Assembly (NCBI GenBank): GCA_029975165.1
Contig: JARKPR010000031.1
Location: forward strand, 103,640-167,639
Direction: 5' to 3'
DNA length: 64,000 nucleotides
DNA from: Selenomonadales bacterium
Lineage (GTDB): Bacteria > Bacillota > Negativicutes > Sporomusales > UBA7701
Under the pieces are notes generated by a model. It worked only from the letters and a program-made list of their open reading frames with translations, was not told the origin of the DNA and searched no databases. Both the position numbers and the translations under genes were made by a program. Shown here in pieces: positions 51,623 through 61,114 of this stretch (positions are counted from its first letter, which is position 1; each line of letters opens with the position of its first letter).

Positions 51623-52950
51623 TTATGGACAAGCCCGCCGTGGCCGGATTCCTGGACATGGGCCTCGGTAAGTCGGTCAGCACGCTGACGGCCATTGCCG
51701 AACTGCTGCACAACTGCTTCGAGGTTGAGCGCGTTCTGGTGATCGCGCCGCTACGGGTGGCAAAGTACACCTGGCAGGACGAAATCGAAAAGTGGGACCA
51801 TACGTCCTACTTGAAGCTATCCAAGATTCTAGGCACCGAAAAGCAGCGCATCGCGGCGCTGAAAACGAACGCCGACATTTGGGTGATCAACCGCGAAAAC
51901 GTGACATGGCTGGTGAAATACTTCGGCAGTCGCTGGCCGTTCGATATGGTGGTCATCGACGAAAGCTCGAGCTTTAAATCTCATAAGGCGCAACGGTTCA
52001 AAGCGCTACGGAAGGTCCGGCCTCTGATTAAACGCATCGTCGAGCTGACCGGCACGCCGGCACCGAACAATCTGCTGGACCTATGGCCACAGATTTACCT
52101 TCTGGACCGGGGTGAGCGCCTGGGCCGCACTATCACCGCGTATCGCGACCGTTATTTTGAGCCGGACAAGCGAAACGGCCACATCGTCTATTCGTGGCGG
52201 CCGAAGCCCGGGGCGGAGGAGGCCATTTACGCCAAGATTGCCGACATCTGCGTCAGCATGAAGGCCAAGGATTGGCTGCAGCTACCGCCTCGGATGGATA
52301 ACGTTATCAAGGTCTCGTTGGAACCGGCCGTCAAAAAGTTATATAAGCAGTTGGAGCGCGATCTGCTGCTGCCCTACACCGATGGCGATGTCGTCGCTGG
52401 TCAGGCGGCTGACCTGTCCAATAAGCTGCTGCAGCTGGCGAACGGCGCCGTCTACGATGAAAACAAAGCGGTCCGCGTCATCCACGATTCCAAGCTGGAC
52501 GCGCTGGAAGAAATCATCGAAGCGTCGGCCAACGGCAACCCGGTCATGGTGTTCTATTGGTATAAGCACGACCTGGCCCGGCTAAAGCAGCGTTTCCCGC
52601 ACGCCCGCACTCTGGTCAGCACAAAGGATGTGAAGGCATGGAATTCTGGAAGTATACCACTGTTGTTGGTTCATCCGGCTTCCGCCGGGCATGGTCTAAA
52701 CTTGCAGGCTGGCGGGAACATCATCGTCTGGTTCGGCCTGACCTGGTCGCTGGAGTTGTACGAGCAGGCGAACGCGAGGCTGGACCGGCAAGGGCAGACA
52801 AAGTCTGTCATTGTCCACCATCTTGTCGCCATCGGCACGGTCGATGAAGCTGTGATGAAAGCGTTACAAAATAAAGCGACCGGGCAAGACGCCCTGATGG
52901 CTGCGGTCCGGTCGCGAATCTGCGAGGTTCAGAAAATAAAGGCTGCCTAA
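51577..52950 (+). CDS. SNF2-type DEAD/DEAH helicase, 457 aa
   Basis: Motif I GLGKSVSTLTAI (from residue 30), motif II VVIDESSSFKS, motif III LTGTPAPNN, and C-terminal motifs V-VI (NLQAGGNIIVWFGL, NARLDRQGQTKSV) of the SNF2 superfamily. Such helicases are standard in phage replication modules after VRR-NUC. TTG start with GGGGAGCTGATCGCACA upstream. Confidence 0.92.
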   Translation: MQYTPHVYQDHFSELIMDKPAVAGFLDMGLGKSVSTLTAIAELLHNCFEVERVLVIAPLRVAKYTWQDEIEKWDHTSYLKLSKILGTEKQRIAALKTNADIWVINRENVTWLVKYFGSRWPFDMVVIDESSSFKSHKAQRFKALRKVRPLIKRIVELTGTPAPNNLLDLWPQIYLLDRGERLGRTITAYRDRYFEPDKRNGHIVYSWRPKPGAEEAIYAKIADICVSMKAKDWLQLPPRMDNVIKVSLEPAVKKLYKQLERDLLLPYTDGDVVAGQAADLSNKLLQLANGAVYDENKAVRVIHDSKLDALEEIIEASANGNPVMVFYWYKHDLARLKQRFPHARTLVSTKDVKAWNSGSIPLLLVHPASAGHGLNLQAGGNIIVWFGLTWSLELYEQANARLDRQGQTKSVIVHHLVAIGTVDEAVMKALQNKATGQDALMAAVRSRICEVQKIKAA

Positions 52951-52967
52951 CGGGGGAGGACGCACTA

Positions 52968-53138
52968 GTGAACATGCTACCTATCAACAAAGAATGGGAC
53001 CGGCGTATCCGGTGGGCCGAAAAGCAGCGGGCGGCGCAGAAGCTAAAAACCAAGGGAGGGGACACAGGTTGCTTGACTACGCTGGGCAGAACCGCTACGC
53101 CACAAAATGGCTCTTGGAATATCCGGAAAGACGACTAG
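52968..53138 (+). CDS. Small phage protein, 56 aa
   Basis: GGGGGAGGACGCACTA precedes GTG 52968; stop TAG at 53136. Basic product (KEWDRRIRWAEKQRAAQKLK). Overlaps the next gene by about 70 bp in another frame. Unknown function. Confidence 0.4.
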   Translation: MNMLPINKEWDRRIRWAEKQRAAQKLKTKGGDTGCLTTLGRTATPQNGSWNIRKDD

Positions 53139-53557
53139 ACTTCCTGGACCGGATGGGCGAGTTCAGCACGCTGTCAGCAACCAAGCTTACCGGGATGCCG
53201 ATGGGCACCGATGTTGGCCGGCCAGTCGAGAACCTGGGCCTGTCCCTGGTACGGCTGGAGGAAACACGGCTATGGCTCGCCACGATCGAAGACACCGAGA
53301 AGATCCTGGGGGAAAAGAAGCTCGCCTTCTTGAACGCTCGCCGCTGGGTCCACAAACAGCAGCAGTATGCGGGCGCCGTCGACAAGGGGCGGCCTGGCTG
53401 GGTCAGTGGTACGCAGGCCCGGTACACCGATTGGTTCTACCGCCGCTACGGGTGTGTGAGTTATCCCGACCCCAAGACCCTGACACGCTGGTGGGATGAG
53501 ATCGTGAACATCGCAGTGCGAATTGCCATTGCCCGAGGATGTACTTTCCAGGAATAA
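53069..53557 (+). CDS. Phage regulator-like protein (ArpU-like position), 162 aa
   Basis: TTG 53069 follows GGGAGGGGACACAGG. Helical protein with LLEYPERRLDFLDRMGEF, RLEETRLWLATIEDTEKILG and a C-terminal WWDEIVNIAVRIAIARG. Its place immediately before the terminase block matches the late transcription regulators (ArpU/RinA type) of Firmicute phages. Assignment is by position; the sequence similarity I can see is weak. Confidence 0.45.
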   Translation: MLDYAGQNRYATKWLLEYPERRLDFLDRMGEFSTLSATKLTGMPMGTDVGRPVENLGLSLVRLEETRLWLATIEDTEKILGEKKLAFLNARRWVHKQQQYAGAVDKGRPGWVSGTQARYTDWFYRRYGCVSYPDPKTLTRWWDEIVNIAVRIAIARGCTFQE

Positions 53558-53654
53558 CGAATAAAACACCACCCGATATTCCGACTTTTCCGTGTTAGTA
53601 TGATACCAAGAGCCTTAGCCGATTGCGTTTTCGGCAGGGGTTTCGAGTTCTTGC

Positions 53655-53686
53655 AAGCCGCCACTAACCTGGCGGTTATTTTTTTG
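53655..53686 (+). terminator. Terminator in the late-region leader
   Basis: Stem AGCCGCCA / TGGCGGTT followed by ATTTTTTTG. A TATGAT at 53600-53605 about 55 bp upstream may be the -10 of a short leader transcript, so this could be an attenuator controlling late genes. Confidence 0.7.
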
Positions 53687-53703
53687 TCCGGAGGTGCGTT
53701 GTC

Positions 53704-53886
53704 GTGAAGAACGGCTGCGACTACTACAAACCTTCCCGTGATGGCATCGTCAATTGCTCGAGCTGCGTCCATTGGCTGCCTCAGCACGAACGCTGCGCCA
53801 TCGAGGACAAGGTTCTCCGGAACGACAAGACGGCCTTGGTCCATGAGCCTGTGCCGCCTGGTCGCAACCGGCGCGTCTTCCGCTAG
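53704..53886 (+). CDS. Small Cys-rich phage protein, 60 aa
   Basis: GTG 53704 follows CCGGAGGTGCGTTGTC. Three cysteines early (C-DYYKPSRDGIVN-CSSC) and one later suggest a zinc site. No family recognised. Confidence 0.5.
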   Translation: MKNGCDYYKPSRDGIVNCSSCVHWLPQHERCAIEDKVLRNDKTALVHEPVPPGRNRRVFR

Positions 53887-53995
53887 ATGGCCCCCCAGGC
53901 TGCAGAAACGAGGTCGCCCAGAGCAAGACCGGAGGTGGGCCTTAAATTTTGCGCGTTGCAATTATTTACGGTTTTTTGGAAAGGCGGAGCCTGGC

Positions 53996-55378
53996 GTGAG
54001 CGAACTTAGGATAATTTACAAAGACATCAGCGAAGTTACACCCTACGCTAACAACCCGCGCCACAACGAGCGCGGCGTCGATAAGGTGGCCGCCAGCATC
54101 CAGGAGTTTGGCTTTAAGGTGCCGGTCATCATCGACGGCGCCGGCAGCATCGTGGCTGGCCACACACGGATTCTGGCCGCTCAGAAGCTCGGCCTGACGC
54201 GAATTCCCTGCGTGGTGGCCGACGACTTGACCCCGGCCCAGGTGAAAGCCTTCCGGATCGCGGACAACAAGGTCGCCGAATTCTCCAGCTGGGACGATGC
54301 TCTGCTGCTGGAGGAGTTCCAGGCCCTGCGCGATATGGACTTTGACCTAAACCTCACCGGCTTCGACATGGCGGACGTGGAGCTGATCGAGCAGGAGAAC
54401 GGCGTCGCTCCCGGCAAGGATGACGACTTCGACCTGTCTGAGGAGCTGGAGAAGGTTTCCACGCCGGCGACCCAGCCGGGCGACGTTTACGTCCTCGGAA
54501 CGCACCGGTTGCTCTGCGGCGACGCCACGAAGCGCGAGGACGCCGAGCGGCTGATGGACGGCGCGCTGGCCGACATGATATTCACCGACCCTCCGTACAA
54601 CGTTGCCTACGAGGGCGGCACGGCTGACAAACTGACCATCATGAACGATTCAATGAGCGATTCCAATTTCTACCAGTTTTTAAAGGACGCATACTCGGCC
54701 ATGCTCGCGGTCGCCAAACCTGGCGCCGCGATTTATGTTTGTCACGCCGATTCCGAGGGCCTCAACTTCCGGAAGGCGATGCTTGACGCCGGCTGGCTTG
54801 TAAAACAATGCCTCATCTGGGTCAAGAACACCTTCGTCCTCGGCCGGCAGGACTATCAATGGAAACATGAGCCAATTCTGTACGGCTGGAAACCCGGCGG
54901 CTCGCACTATTTCCACGGCGGCCGCAAACAATCCACCGTCATCGACGACGTCGCCGGCATCACGGTCCAGCAGGACGGCGACGGCTACATACTTTCTTTC
55001 GCCAGCGGCCTGGCCAGCGCCAGCATCCGGGTGCCCAGCTACGAGGTTCTGTTCGCGGGCCTCGACGATGAAACGACGACATGGCGGGTCGAAAAGCCTG
55101 CCCGGAACGCCGACCACCCCACGATGAAGCCGATCGCCCTGTGCGCGAGAGCAATAAAAAATTCCAGTAAGCCGGGAGGAATCGTCGTCGACCTGTTCGG
55201 CGGCTCCGGCTCTACGCTAATCGCTTGCGAAGAAACAGGGCGGGCGTGCTACACCATGGAGCTTGACCCGAAATACTGCGACGTGATCGTCGCCAGGTGG
55301 GAGCAGCTCACCGGAAAGAAGGCGACACGAATTGCCGCAACAACCAAAAAAGCTAAACCTAAACGAGCAGGCGGCTGA
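53996..55378 (+). CDS. ParB-N / adenine-specific DNA methyltransferase fusion, 460 aa
   Basis: N-terminal ParB-like nuclease domain (DISEVTPYANNPRHNERGVD, GHTRILAAQKLG), then an N-6/N-4 methylase with DPPY at about residues 199-202 and the SAM-binding FGGSGSTLIACEE near the end. This fusion is very common in Firmicute prophages before the terminase genes. Product probably methylates phage DNA for protection or packaging control. GTG after GGAAAGGCGGAGCCTGGC. Confidence 0.92.
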   Translation: MSELRIIYKDISEVTPYANNPRHNERGVDKVAASIQEFGFKVPVIIDGAGSIVAGHTRILAAQKLGLTRIPCVVADDLTPAQVKAFRIADNKVAEFSSWDDALLLEEFQALRDMDFDLNLTGFDMADVELIEQENGVAPGKDDDFDLSEELEKVSTPATQPGDVYVLGTHRLLCGDATKREDAERLMDGALADMIFTDPPYNVAYEGGTADKLTIMNDSMSDSNFYQFLKDAYSAMLAVAKPGAAIYVCHADSEGLNFRKAMLDAGWLVKQCLIWVKNTFVLGRQDYQWKHEPILYGWKPGGSHYFHGGRKQSTVIDDVAGITVQQDGDGYILSFASGLASASIRVPSYEVLFAGLDDETTTWRVEKPARNADHPTMKPIALCARAIKNSSKPGGIVVDLFGGSGSTLIACEETGRACYTMELDPKYCDVIVARWEQLTGKKATRIAATTKKAKPKRAGG

Positions 55379-55691
55379 GATTCTGCGGATCGCCGAAAAG
55401 CACGGCGTCGAGCAGAATTTCTTTTTTATAACTACCTTCAAACGCTACCAGGTGCAGCTCAAGATTTTGAACGAGCTGGAAAAAACCATCTCCGAGGATG
55501 GCGTGCTGGTCACTAAGCAGTACGTCAAGGGCAGGGAGAACGTGTACTCCCACCCGGCTATCGCCGACTACAACAAAACGGTCGACAGCTCCAACCGGAC
55601 GGTGGCCACCTTGGTGAAAATCATCACCACACTTCGGCATGGCGACAAAGAGGAAGAAGACGAGCTGCTCGCGTTTTTGCGGAAGCATTAG
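55332..55691 (+). CDS. terS: Terminase small subunit (P27-like), 119 aa
   Basis: Helical protein with EQAAEILRIAEKHGVEQNFF and KIITTLRHGDKEEEDELLAF; size, place (directly before TerL) and basic/acidic halves match P27-type small terminases. TTG start after GAAAGAAGGCGACACGAA; overlaps the methylase gene end by 47 bp. Confidence 0.75.
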   Translation: MPQQPKKLNLNEQAAEILRIAEKHGVEQNFFFITTFKRYQVQLKILNELEKTISEDGVLVTKQYVKGRENVYSHPAIADYNKTVDSSNRTVATLVKIITTLRHGDKEEEDELLAFLRKH

Positions 55692-55700
55692 GCGGCCGCC

Positions 55701-57374
55701 ATGAGCTACTTGGAAGAATATGCCCGGAAGGTTCTTTCTGGCGAAATCGTCGCCTGCCGGCGGATTAAGCAAGTCTGCGGGATACTGCTGGACAAGCTGC
55801 TCCACCCGGAAAAATACGACCCTTGGGTCTTCGATGAGAAGCTGACGGAGAAGCCTATCGACTTCATCGAAACCTTCTGTAAGCAGGCGCAGGGGAAAAT
55901 GGGCACGCCTATAACGCTGGAGCTGTTCCAGAAGGCGAAGTTCCAGGCCCTCTTTGGGTTCGTCCACAAGGACACCCGGTTCCGCCAGTACAACGAGTGC
56001 CTGACGATTGAGGGCCGCAAAAACGGCAAGTCCTCGGAATCCGCCGCCGTCAACCTGTTTCTGCTCATGGGGGATGGGGAGGGCGCGCCGGAAATCTACA
56101 ACATCGCCACCATGCTCGACCAGGCGAAGATCGGCTGGGAGTACGCCTACAAGATGGTCAAACAGTCGCCGGTCCTCCGGAAGCATATCCGGAAGCGCAT
56201 CAGCGACCTGTACTTCCCGGTGAACATGGGGATTATCAAACCCCTGGCCAGCAACAGCAACAGCTTGGACGGTCTGAACGCCCACGGCGTCACCATCGAC
56301 GAGCTGTCCGCCATAAAGAACCGCGATATTTACGACTTGATGAAACAGTCCATGTCGGCCCGGCAGCAGCCGCTGCTCTTTTGCATCACGACCAACGGCT
56401 TCGTGCGCGACGGCATTTTCGATGCTCAGTATGACTACGCCTGCGCGATCTTGGACGGCAAGGTCAGGGATGACCGTTTTCTGCCGTTCATCTACGAGCT
56501 GGACGACAAGGAGGAGTGGGACAAGGAGGAGTGCTGGATAAAGGCCAACCCCGGCCTGGGCACCATCAAGTCCCTGGCGTTTCTCCGCGACTGTGTCGCT
56601 AAGGCCAAGAACGACCCGGCCTTTAAGCCGACGGTCATGGTCAAAGATTTCAACATGAAGGAAAACAGCAGCTCCGCCTGGCTTACCTGGGACGAAATCA
56701 ACAACCAGGGGGAGTTCGACTTCCGCGCCATGGGCTTCCGCTACGGCATCGGCGGGTTCGATGCCTCGGAAACCACGGACCTCACGGCCGCTAAGGCTAT
56801 CGCCATGAAGCCCGGCGACAACCGCATATATGTGCGGTCGATGTACTGGATTCCGGAGGATGTCCTTCGCAAGATGGACGCCGACGGCAATCGCCGCGAG
56901 CGCGACAACGTGCCCTACCTCCTGTGGGAGAAGCAGGGCCTGCTCAGAACCACGCCGGGGAACAAGATTGATAAGCATTGCATCCTGGAGTGGTTTAAGG
57001 AGCTGCGCGACCAGGAGGATTTATACATCCCCTGGATAGGCTACGACCCCTGGCATATCGAGGACGCCCTGCTAAACGAGTTTAAGGCCGAATTCGGCGC
57101 GGAATCCATGATTAAAGTTCGGCAGGGGGTTCAGACATTGAGTTATCCGATGAAGTCCCTAAAAGGCGACCTGGCTGCCGGGAAGATCATCTTCAACCGG
57201 AACCCGGTCGATATGTGGAATCTTTCAAACCTGGAAATCCGCACCGACCTTAACGCGAACATCCAGCCGGTCAAAGGCAAGGACGACCGGCGCCGCATCG
57301 ACGGCGCCATGGCGCTCATCATCGCCTACGTCGTTCTCCAGGACAAGATGGATGAATACTCCAATCTGATTTGA
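55701..57374 (+). CDS. terL: Terminase large subunit, 557 aa
   Basis: Packaging ATPase-nuclease. Walker A variant GRKNGKS at 105-111, Walker B LNAHGVTIDELSA, coupling motif CITTNG, and RNase H-like nuclease residues in GIGGFDASETTDLTA and GAMALIIAY. Follows TerS and precedes HNH and portal genes, the HK97-type order. Confidence 0.93.
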   Translation: MSYLEEYARKVLSGEIVACRRIKQVCGILLDKLLHPEKYDPWVFDEKLTEKPIDFIETFCKQAQGKMGTPITLELFQKAKFQALFGFVHKDTRFRQYNECLTIEGRKNGKSSESAAVNLFLLMGDGEGAPEIYNIATMLDQAKIGWEYAYKMVKQSPVLRKHIRKRISDLYFPVNMGIIKPLASNSNSLDGLNAHGVTIDELSAIKNRDIYDLMKQSMSARQQPLLFCITTNGFVRDGIFDAQYDYACAILDGKVRDDRFLPFIYELDDKEEWDKEECWIKANPGLGTIKSLAFLRDCVAKAKNDPAFKPTVMVKDFNMKENSSSAWLTWDEINNQGEFDFRAMGFRYGIGGFDASETTDLTAAKAIAMKPGDNRIYVRSMYWIPEDVLRKMDADGNRRERDNVPYLLWEKQGLLRTTPGNKIDKHCILEWFKELRDQEDLYIPWIGYDPWHIEDALLNEFKAEFGAESMIKVRQGVQTLSYPMKSLKGDLAAGKIIFNRNPVDMWNLSNLEIRTDLNANIQPVKGKDDRRRIDGAMALIIAYVVLQDKMDEYSNLI

Positions 57375-57381
57375 GGTCATC

Positions 57382-57681
57382 GTGGCGCAGGATTTTGCAA
57401 AAGCATTTTACAACTCCACGGCCTGGCTGAAATGCCGGGCCGCTTATATTGCGTCGGTCTTCTACTGCTGCGAGCTGTGCCATGAGCCGGCTGGCACCAG
57501 CGGGATTGTCCACCACAAGGTGCTGCTGACGCCGGCGAACATCGGCGACCCCGATGTCACGCTTAATTGGGACCGGCTGGAGTACCTGTGCCAGCGGTGC
57601 CACAACCAGACGCACGGCGACAGCCGCCCCACCCGGGAGGGCGTCCGGTTCGACGAACAAGGCAATTTGGTGATGGGGTGA
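57382..57681 (+). CDS. HNH endonuclease, 99 aa
   Basis: HNH fold with two CxxC pairs: CCELC-HEPAG, VHHKVLLTP (HH of HNH), and CQRCHNQTHGD. In HK97-like phages an HNH beside terminase supports specific cutting at the packaging site. GTG start just after the terL stop. Confidence 0.9.
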   Translation: MAQDFAKAFYNSTAWLKCRAAYIASVFYCCELCHEPAGTSGIVHHKVLLTPANIGDPDVTLNWDRLEYLCQRCHNQTHGDSRPTREGVRFDEQGNLVMG

Positions 57682-57685
57682 AAAA

Positions 57686-58969
57686 TTGGAGTTTAGGTCT
57701 ATGTTTGATGCCGTCTTCGGCGGTAAGAAATCGCCGGTGAACGTGACGCAGTTCCAGTTTTTGAACGACTACGCGCCGTTCTTCTCGTCGGTCAGCGGCA
57801 ATTTCTACGACAGCGATGTCGTCCGGACCTGCGTCGACGCGATCGCCAGGAACGCGGCGAAGCTGAAGCCTAAACACATTAGGCGGGCCAACGGCCGGGT
57901 CACGGCAATTGCCGACGACCTACAATGGCTTTTGGAGGTGCGGCCTAACCCCTATATGTCGGCCTATGATTTCCTCTACAAGGTGGTTAGCCAGCTCTAT
58001 ACCAACAACAACGCCTTCGTCTACATCCGGTTTGATTCGATCGGCAAAATTACCGGCCTGTTTCCGCTGTCGTATTCCTCTCTGGAGTTCGTGGAGTACG
58101 AGGGCGAGCTGTACTGTCGGTTCACCTTTCTGACCGGGTTCCGGATGACGGTCCCCTATACCGAACTGATTCACATTCGGCGCCACTTCAACGGCAACGA
58201 CATATTTGGGGAAACCAACGAGCGGCCGTTTAAGCCGACGCTCTCTCTCATCCAGACGGTTAACGAGGGCATTATCAACGCCATCAAATCCTCGGCCCGG
58301 CTGCGGGGCTTCCTCAAATTCACCCAGACCCTCCGGCCGGAGGATCTCAAAAAGCAACGCGACCAATTCGTGGCCGACTATCTCTCTATTAACAACGACG
58401 GCGGCATCGGCGCCGTGGACGCCAAGGCCGATTTCACGCCGGTCGAAATGAACGGGAAGATGGTCGACGACAAGCAGATGGCCGTTATCCGGGACAGCGC
58501 CTACCGCTATTTCGGGATTAACGAGAACATCATAAAAGCCGACTACACCGAGGACCAATGGAACGCCTTCTATGAATCGGTGCTTGAACCCATCGCCATC
58601 CAACTGTCGCTGGAGTTCACGGAGAAGTGCTTCTCCGACCGCGAGAAGGGGTTCGGCAACGAGGTTATCTTCGAGGCCAACCGCCTCCAGTACGCCTCCA
58701 ACAAGACCAAGATAACCCTGCTCCAGTATCTGATGCCCATGGGCATTTTCTCTATCAACGATGCGCTGGAAATCCTCAATATGCCTCCGGTCGAAGACGG
58801 CGACCGGAGGATTTTTAGTTTGAACTACGTCAACGTCGAGCTGGCCGACGTCTACCAGACTGGGAAGCCAGCGCTAAGACCAAACACACAAAAAGGGGGC
58901 GATGCTGTTGAAGGAAACGAGGCAGAAGGAAGTCCGGATGGCGGAGATGCGGGCGATCCCGCAGGATGA
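57686..58969 (+). CDS. HK97-type portal protein, 427 aa
   Basis: Forms the DNA entry vertex. Family features: MSAYDFLYKVVSQLYTNNNAF, YTELIHIRRHF near the middle, YFGINENIIKADYTEDQWNAFYE and LEPIAIQLSLEFTEK. TTG 57686 (TGGGGTG upstream) is the likely start; ATG 57701 is an alternative that loses five residues. Confidence 0.92.
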   Translation: MEFRSMFDAVFGGKKSPVNVTQFQFLNDYAPFFSSVSGNFYDSDVVRTCVDAIARNAAKLKPKHIRRANGRVTAIADDLQWLLEVRPNPYMSAYDFLYKVVSQLYTNNNAFVYIRFDSIGKITGLFPLSYSSLEFVEYEGELYCRFTFLTGFRMTVPYTELIHIRRHFNGNDIFGETNERPFKPTLSLIQTVNEGIINAIKSSARLRGFLKFTQTLRPEDLKKQRDQFVADYLSINNDGGIGAVDAKADFTPVEMNGKMVDDKQMAVIRDSAYRYFGINENIIKADYTEDQWNAFYESVLEPIAIQLSLEFTEKCFSDREKGFGNEVIFEANRLQYASNKTKITLLQYLMPMGIFSINDALEILNMPPVEDGDRRIFSLNYVNVELADVYQTGKPALRPNTQKGGDAVEGNEAEGSPDGGDAGDPAG

Positions 58970-59534
58970 TCAGCAGGACATGATGGTCGAAGGCTACGCG
59001 ATAGTCTTTGAACAGCCGACGGTCCTCTGGACCGACCCGGACACCGGTAAAGAATACAAAGAAGTGATTTCTCGCGGTGCCCTGGACGGCGTCGATCTTT
59101 CGGACGTGCCGTTTAAGTATAACCACAGCGACAACGTGATGATTATGGCGCGTTCGCGGAACAAGACACTGACCCTTATCCCGGACGACGTGGGGTTGAA
59201 AATAATAGCCAACCTGGCGCCCACGACCACCGGCAAAGATTTATATACGCTTATCCAACGAGGCGACATCAACAAGATGTCGTTCGCTTTTTATGTGGCC
59301 GACGATGAGTTCGACCGGGCCACGACCACCCGCCGCATTAACAAGTTCGCCGCCATCGGCGACGTGTCGGCCGTTGATATGCCTGCCTATGACCAGACGT
59401 CCCTGGCGGCCCGCTCTTATTACGAGAGTCAGAAGGCGGCCGCCGAGCTGGTCGAGCGCGAAAAGCGCGAGGCCGAAAAACGCGAGCAACTGCTTCGCCT
59501 GCGGAAGAAGCTCATTGCTAGAACTAGCCTGTAA
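58902..59534 (+). CDS. HK97-type prohead protease, 210 aa
   Basis: U35/HK97 protease: VEGYAIVFEQP, ISRGALDGVDLSDVPFKYNH (catalytic His region), SFAFYVADDEF and AIGDVSAVDMPAYDQT (catalytic Ser region). Start is uncertain: ATG 58902 lies too near AAAAAGGGGG; TTG 58908 is better spaced. C-terminal basic coiled tail likely interacts with the capsid protein. Overlaps the portal gene end by 68 bp. Confidence 0.9.
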   Translation: MLLKETRQKEVRMAEMRAIPQDDQQDMMVEGYAIVFEQPTVLWTDPDTGKEYKEVISRGALDGVDLSDVPFKYNHSDNVMIMARSRNKTLTLIPDDVGLKIIANLAPTTTGKDLYTLIQRGDINKMSFAFYVADDEFDRATTTRRINKFAAIGDVSAVDMPAYDQTSLAARSYYESQKAAAELVEREKREAEKREQLLRLRKKLIARTSL

Positions 59535-59560
59535 AAATCGGCCGGATGGCCGTTTTTTAT
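59533..59560 (+). terminator. Short terminator before the capsid gene
   Basis: Stem CGGCC / GGCCG with TTTTTT; may help raise the capsid transcript relative to upstream genes if a promoter lies in 59560-59680. Confidence 0.6.
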
Positions 59561-59682
59561 TGCCTTAACTCGGGACGCTGGATAGCTACCGAGCGCCCTG
59601 GATAGGACGTGGCGTGTTTCTGTTCCGGCTTCGGTTTCTGCTCCGTCCCGCAAAAAATCTGTATTTTGAGAGGAGAACCGAT

Positions 59683-60855
59683 ATGGAAATGCGCCTCAGA
59701 GAAATTGCCGCACGCAAGGCCGAAATCCGCACCCTTCTGCAAAACGACAACGAGTGCGACCTTGACGCCATCCAGGCCGAGCTGGATACCCTTGACCAGG
59801 AGGAGCGCAACATTCAGCGGCGCCTCGACATCGCTGGCAAACTGAACGCCGGCGACGTTCGCGGTCGCATCATCCTGCCTCCGGGCGCCAAGGGCGCCCA
59901 GGAAGACGAGCAACGCTCCGATTTCGACACCACGTCAATGGAATACCGCACTGCCTTCATGAACTACGTGTTGCGCGGCACGCCGCTGCCGCAGGAGTTC
60001 CGAGCGGACGCCACAACCATGACCACCGGCGCTCCGATTCCCCAGAACGTACTGAACACCGTCATTGATAAGCTACTGGCCAGTGGCATGATTCTTCCCC
60101 TTGTTACCCAGACCAACTACAAGGGCGGCGTAGCCATCCCCAATTCCAGCGTGAAGCCTGTCGCCACATGGGTGTCTGAAGGTCAGGGCAGCAGCAAGCA
60201 GGCCAAGACCACCGGTTCCATCATCTTCGGATATTACAAACTGCGCTGCGCCGTGGCGGTTAGCCTTGAGGTTGATACCATGGCCGTGCCTGCCTTTGAG
60301 GCCGTCCTGATCAACAACGTGTCTCAGGCCATGGTCATCGCTCTGGAACAGGCCATCATCACCGGCACCGGCGTCGGTCAGCCGACCGGCATCATTTCCG
60401 CCGGCACCACCGTCAACGCTGGCCAGGTCATCACTGGCGTTCCCAAGCGCGCCGACTTCATCAAGGCCGAGGGCGCCCTGGATATCGCCTACGAGGCAAC
60501 AGCGAAATGGTGCATGACCAAGCAGACCTGGAACACCATGCTGGGTGAAACCGATACCGCCGGCCAGCCGATTGCCCGCGTGAATGAGGGCATTCCCGGC
60601 AAAACCTCCCGTACGTTGCTCGGGCGCGAGGTTGTGCTGTGCAATTATCTCCCTACCTATGCCACCGGCCTAACGGCTGGCACTGTCTGGGCCTTCCTCT
60701 TCGACTTCAGCGACTATGTGCTGAATACGAACTATAACATCAACATCCAGCGCTACCAGGAAATTTGGGTGGGTGACGATTGGGTAACCCGGGCGGTTCT
60801 CGTCGCCGACGGCAAAGTAGTCGATCCCAACTCCCTGGTCACTCTCGTTAAATAA
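59683..60855 (+). CDS. Major capsid protein, HK97 family, 390 aa
   Basis: HK97-fold coat protein. N-terminal delta domain is a coiled coil (AARKAEIRTLLQND, DAIQAELDTLDQEERNIQ) removed by the protease; mature part begins near residue 105. Motifs include TTGAPIPQNVLN, VATWVSEGQG, EQAIITGTGVGQPTGI and NINIQRYQEIWVGDDW. ATG 59683 follows GAGAGGAGAACCGAT. Confidence 0.92.
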   Translation: MEMRLREIAARKAEIRTLLQNDNECDLDAIQAELDTLDQEERNIQRRLDIAGKLNAGDVRGRIILPPGAKGAQEDEQRSDFDTTSMEYRTAFMNYVLRGTPLPQEFRADATTMTTGAPIPQNVLNTVIDKLLASGMILPLVTQTNYKGGVAIPNSSVKPVATWVSEGQGSSKQAKTTGSIIFGYYKLRCAVAVSLEVDTMAVPAFEAVLINNVSQAMVIALEQAIITGTGVGQPTGIISAGTTVNAGQVITGVPKRADFIKAEGALDIAYEATAKWCMTKQTWNTMLGETDTAGQPIARVNEGIPGKTSRTLLGREVVLCNYLPTYATGLTAGTVWAFLFDFSDYVLNTNYNINIQRYQEIWVGDDWVTRAVLVADGKVVDPNSLVTLVK

Positions 60856-60902
60856 TTATGGGACGGAGCAATCCGCCCTACTCTTTTAAGGCGGTGACAC
60901 GG

Positions 60903-61112
60903 ATGAAAAAGATTGACGAGGTGGCGGCGGCTTTCGCCGAGCTGAACCTCAGGATCGTTAACGATATCCTCGCCCGCGGCTACACGCCTATTGACGAGGA
61001 GACGCTCTCAATGGTCAGGGAGAACCTCCTGGCCCTCAAAGGTTTCGACATCGACGTGCCGGCTCCGGCCGAGCCGGCCCCTGCGACGAAAACCGGCAAG
61101 GCTGGTAACTGA
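60903..61112 (+). CDS. Small phage head protein, 69 aa
   Basis: AAGGCGGTGACACGG precedes ATG 60903. Short helical protein (ELNLRIVNDILARGYTPIDE) with an Ala/Pro tail. Lies between capsid and connector genes, so likely a minor head or decoration protein; no family recognised. Confidence 0.5.
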   Translation: MKKIDEVAAAFAELNLRIVNDILARGYTPIDEETLSMVRENLLALKGFDIDVPAPAEPAPATKTGKAGN

Positions 61113-61114
61113 CC

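Noticed and set aside
53887..54009. 40-codon frame between the Cys-rich protein and the methylase
   Set aside because: No ribosome site before its ATG, and it overlaps the methylase start.
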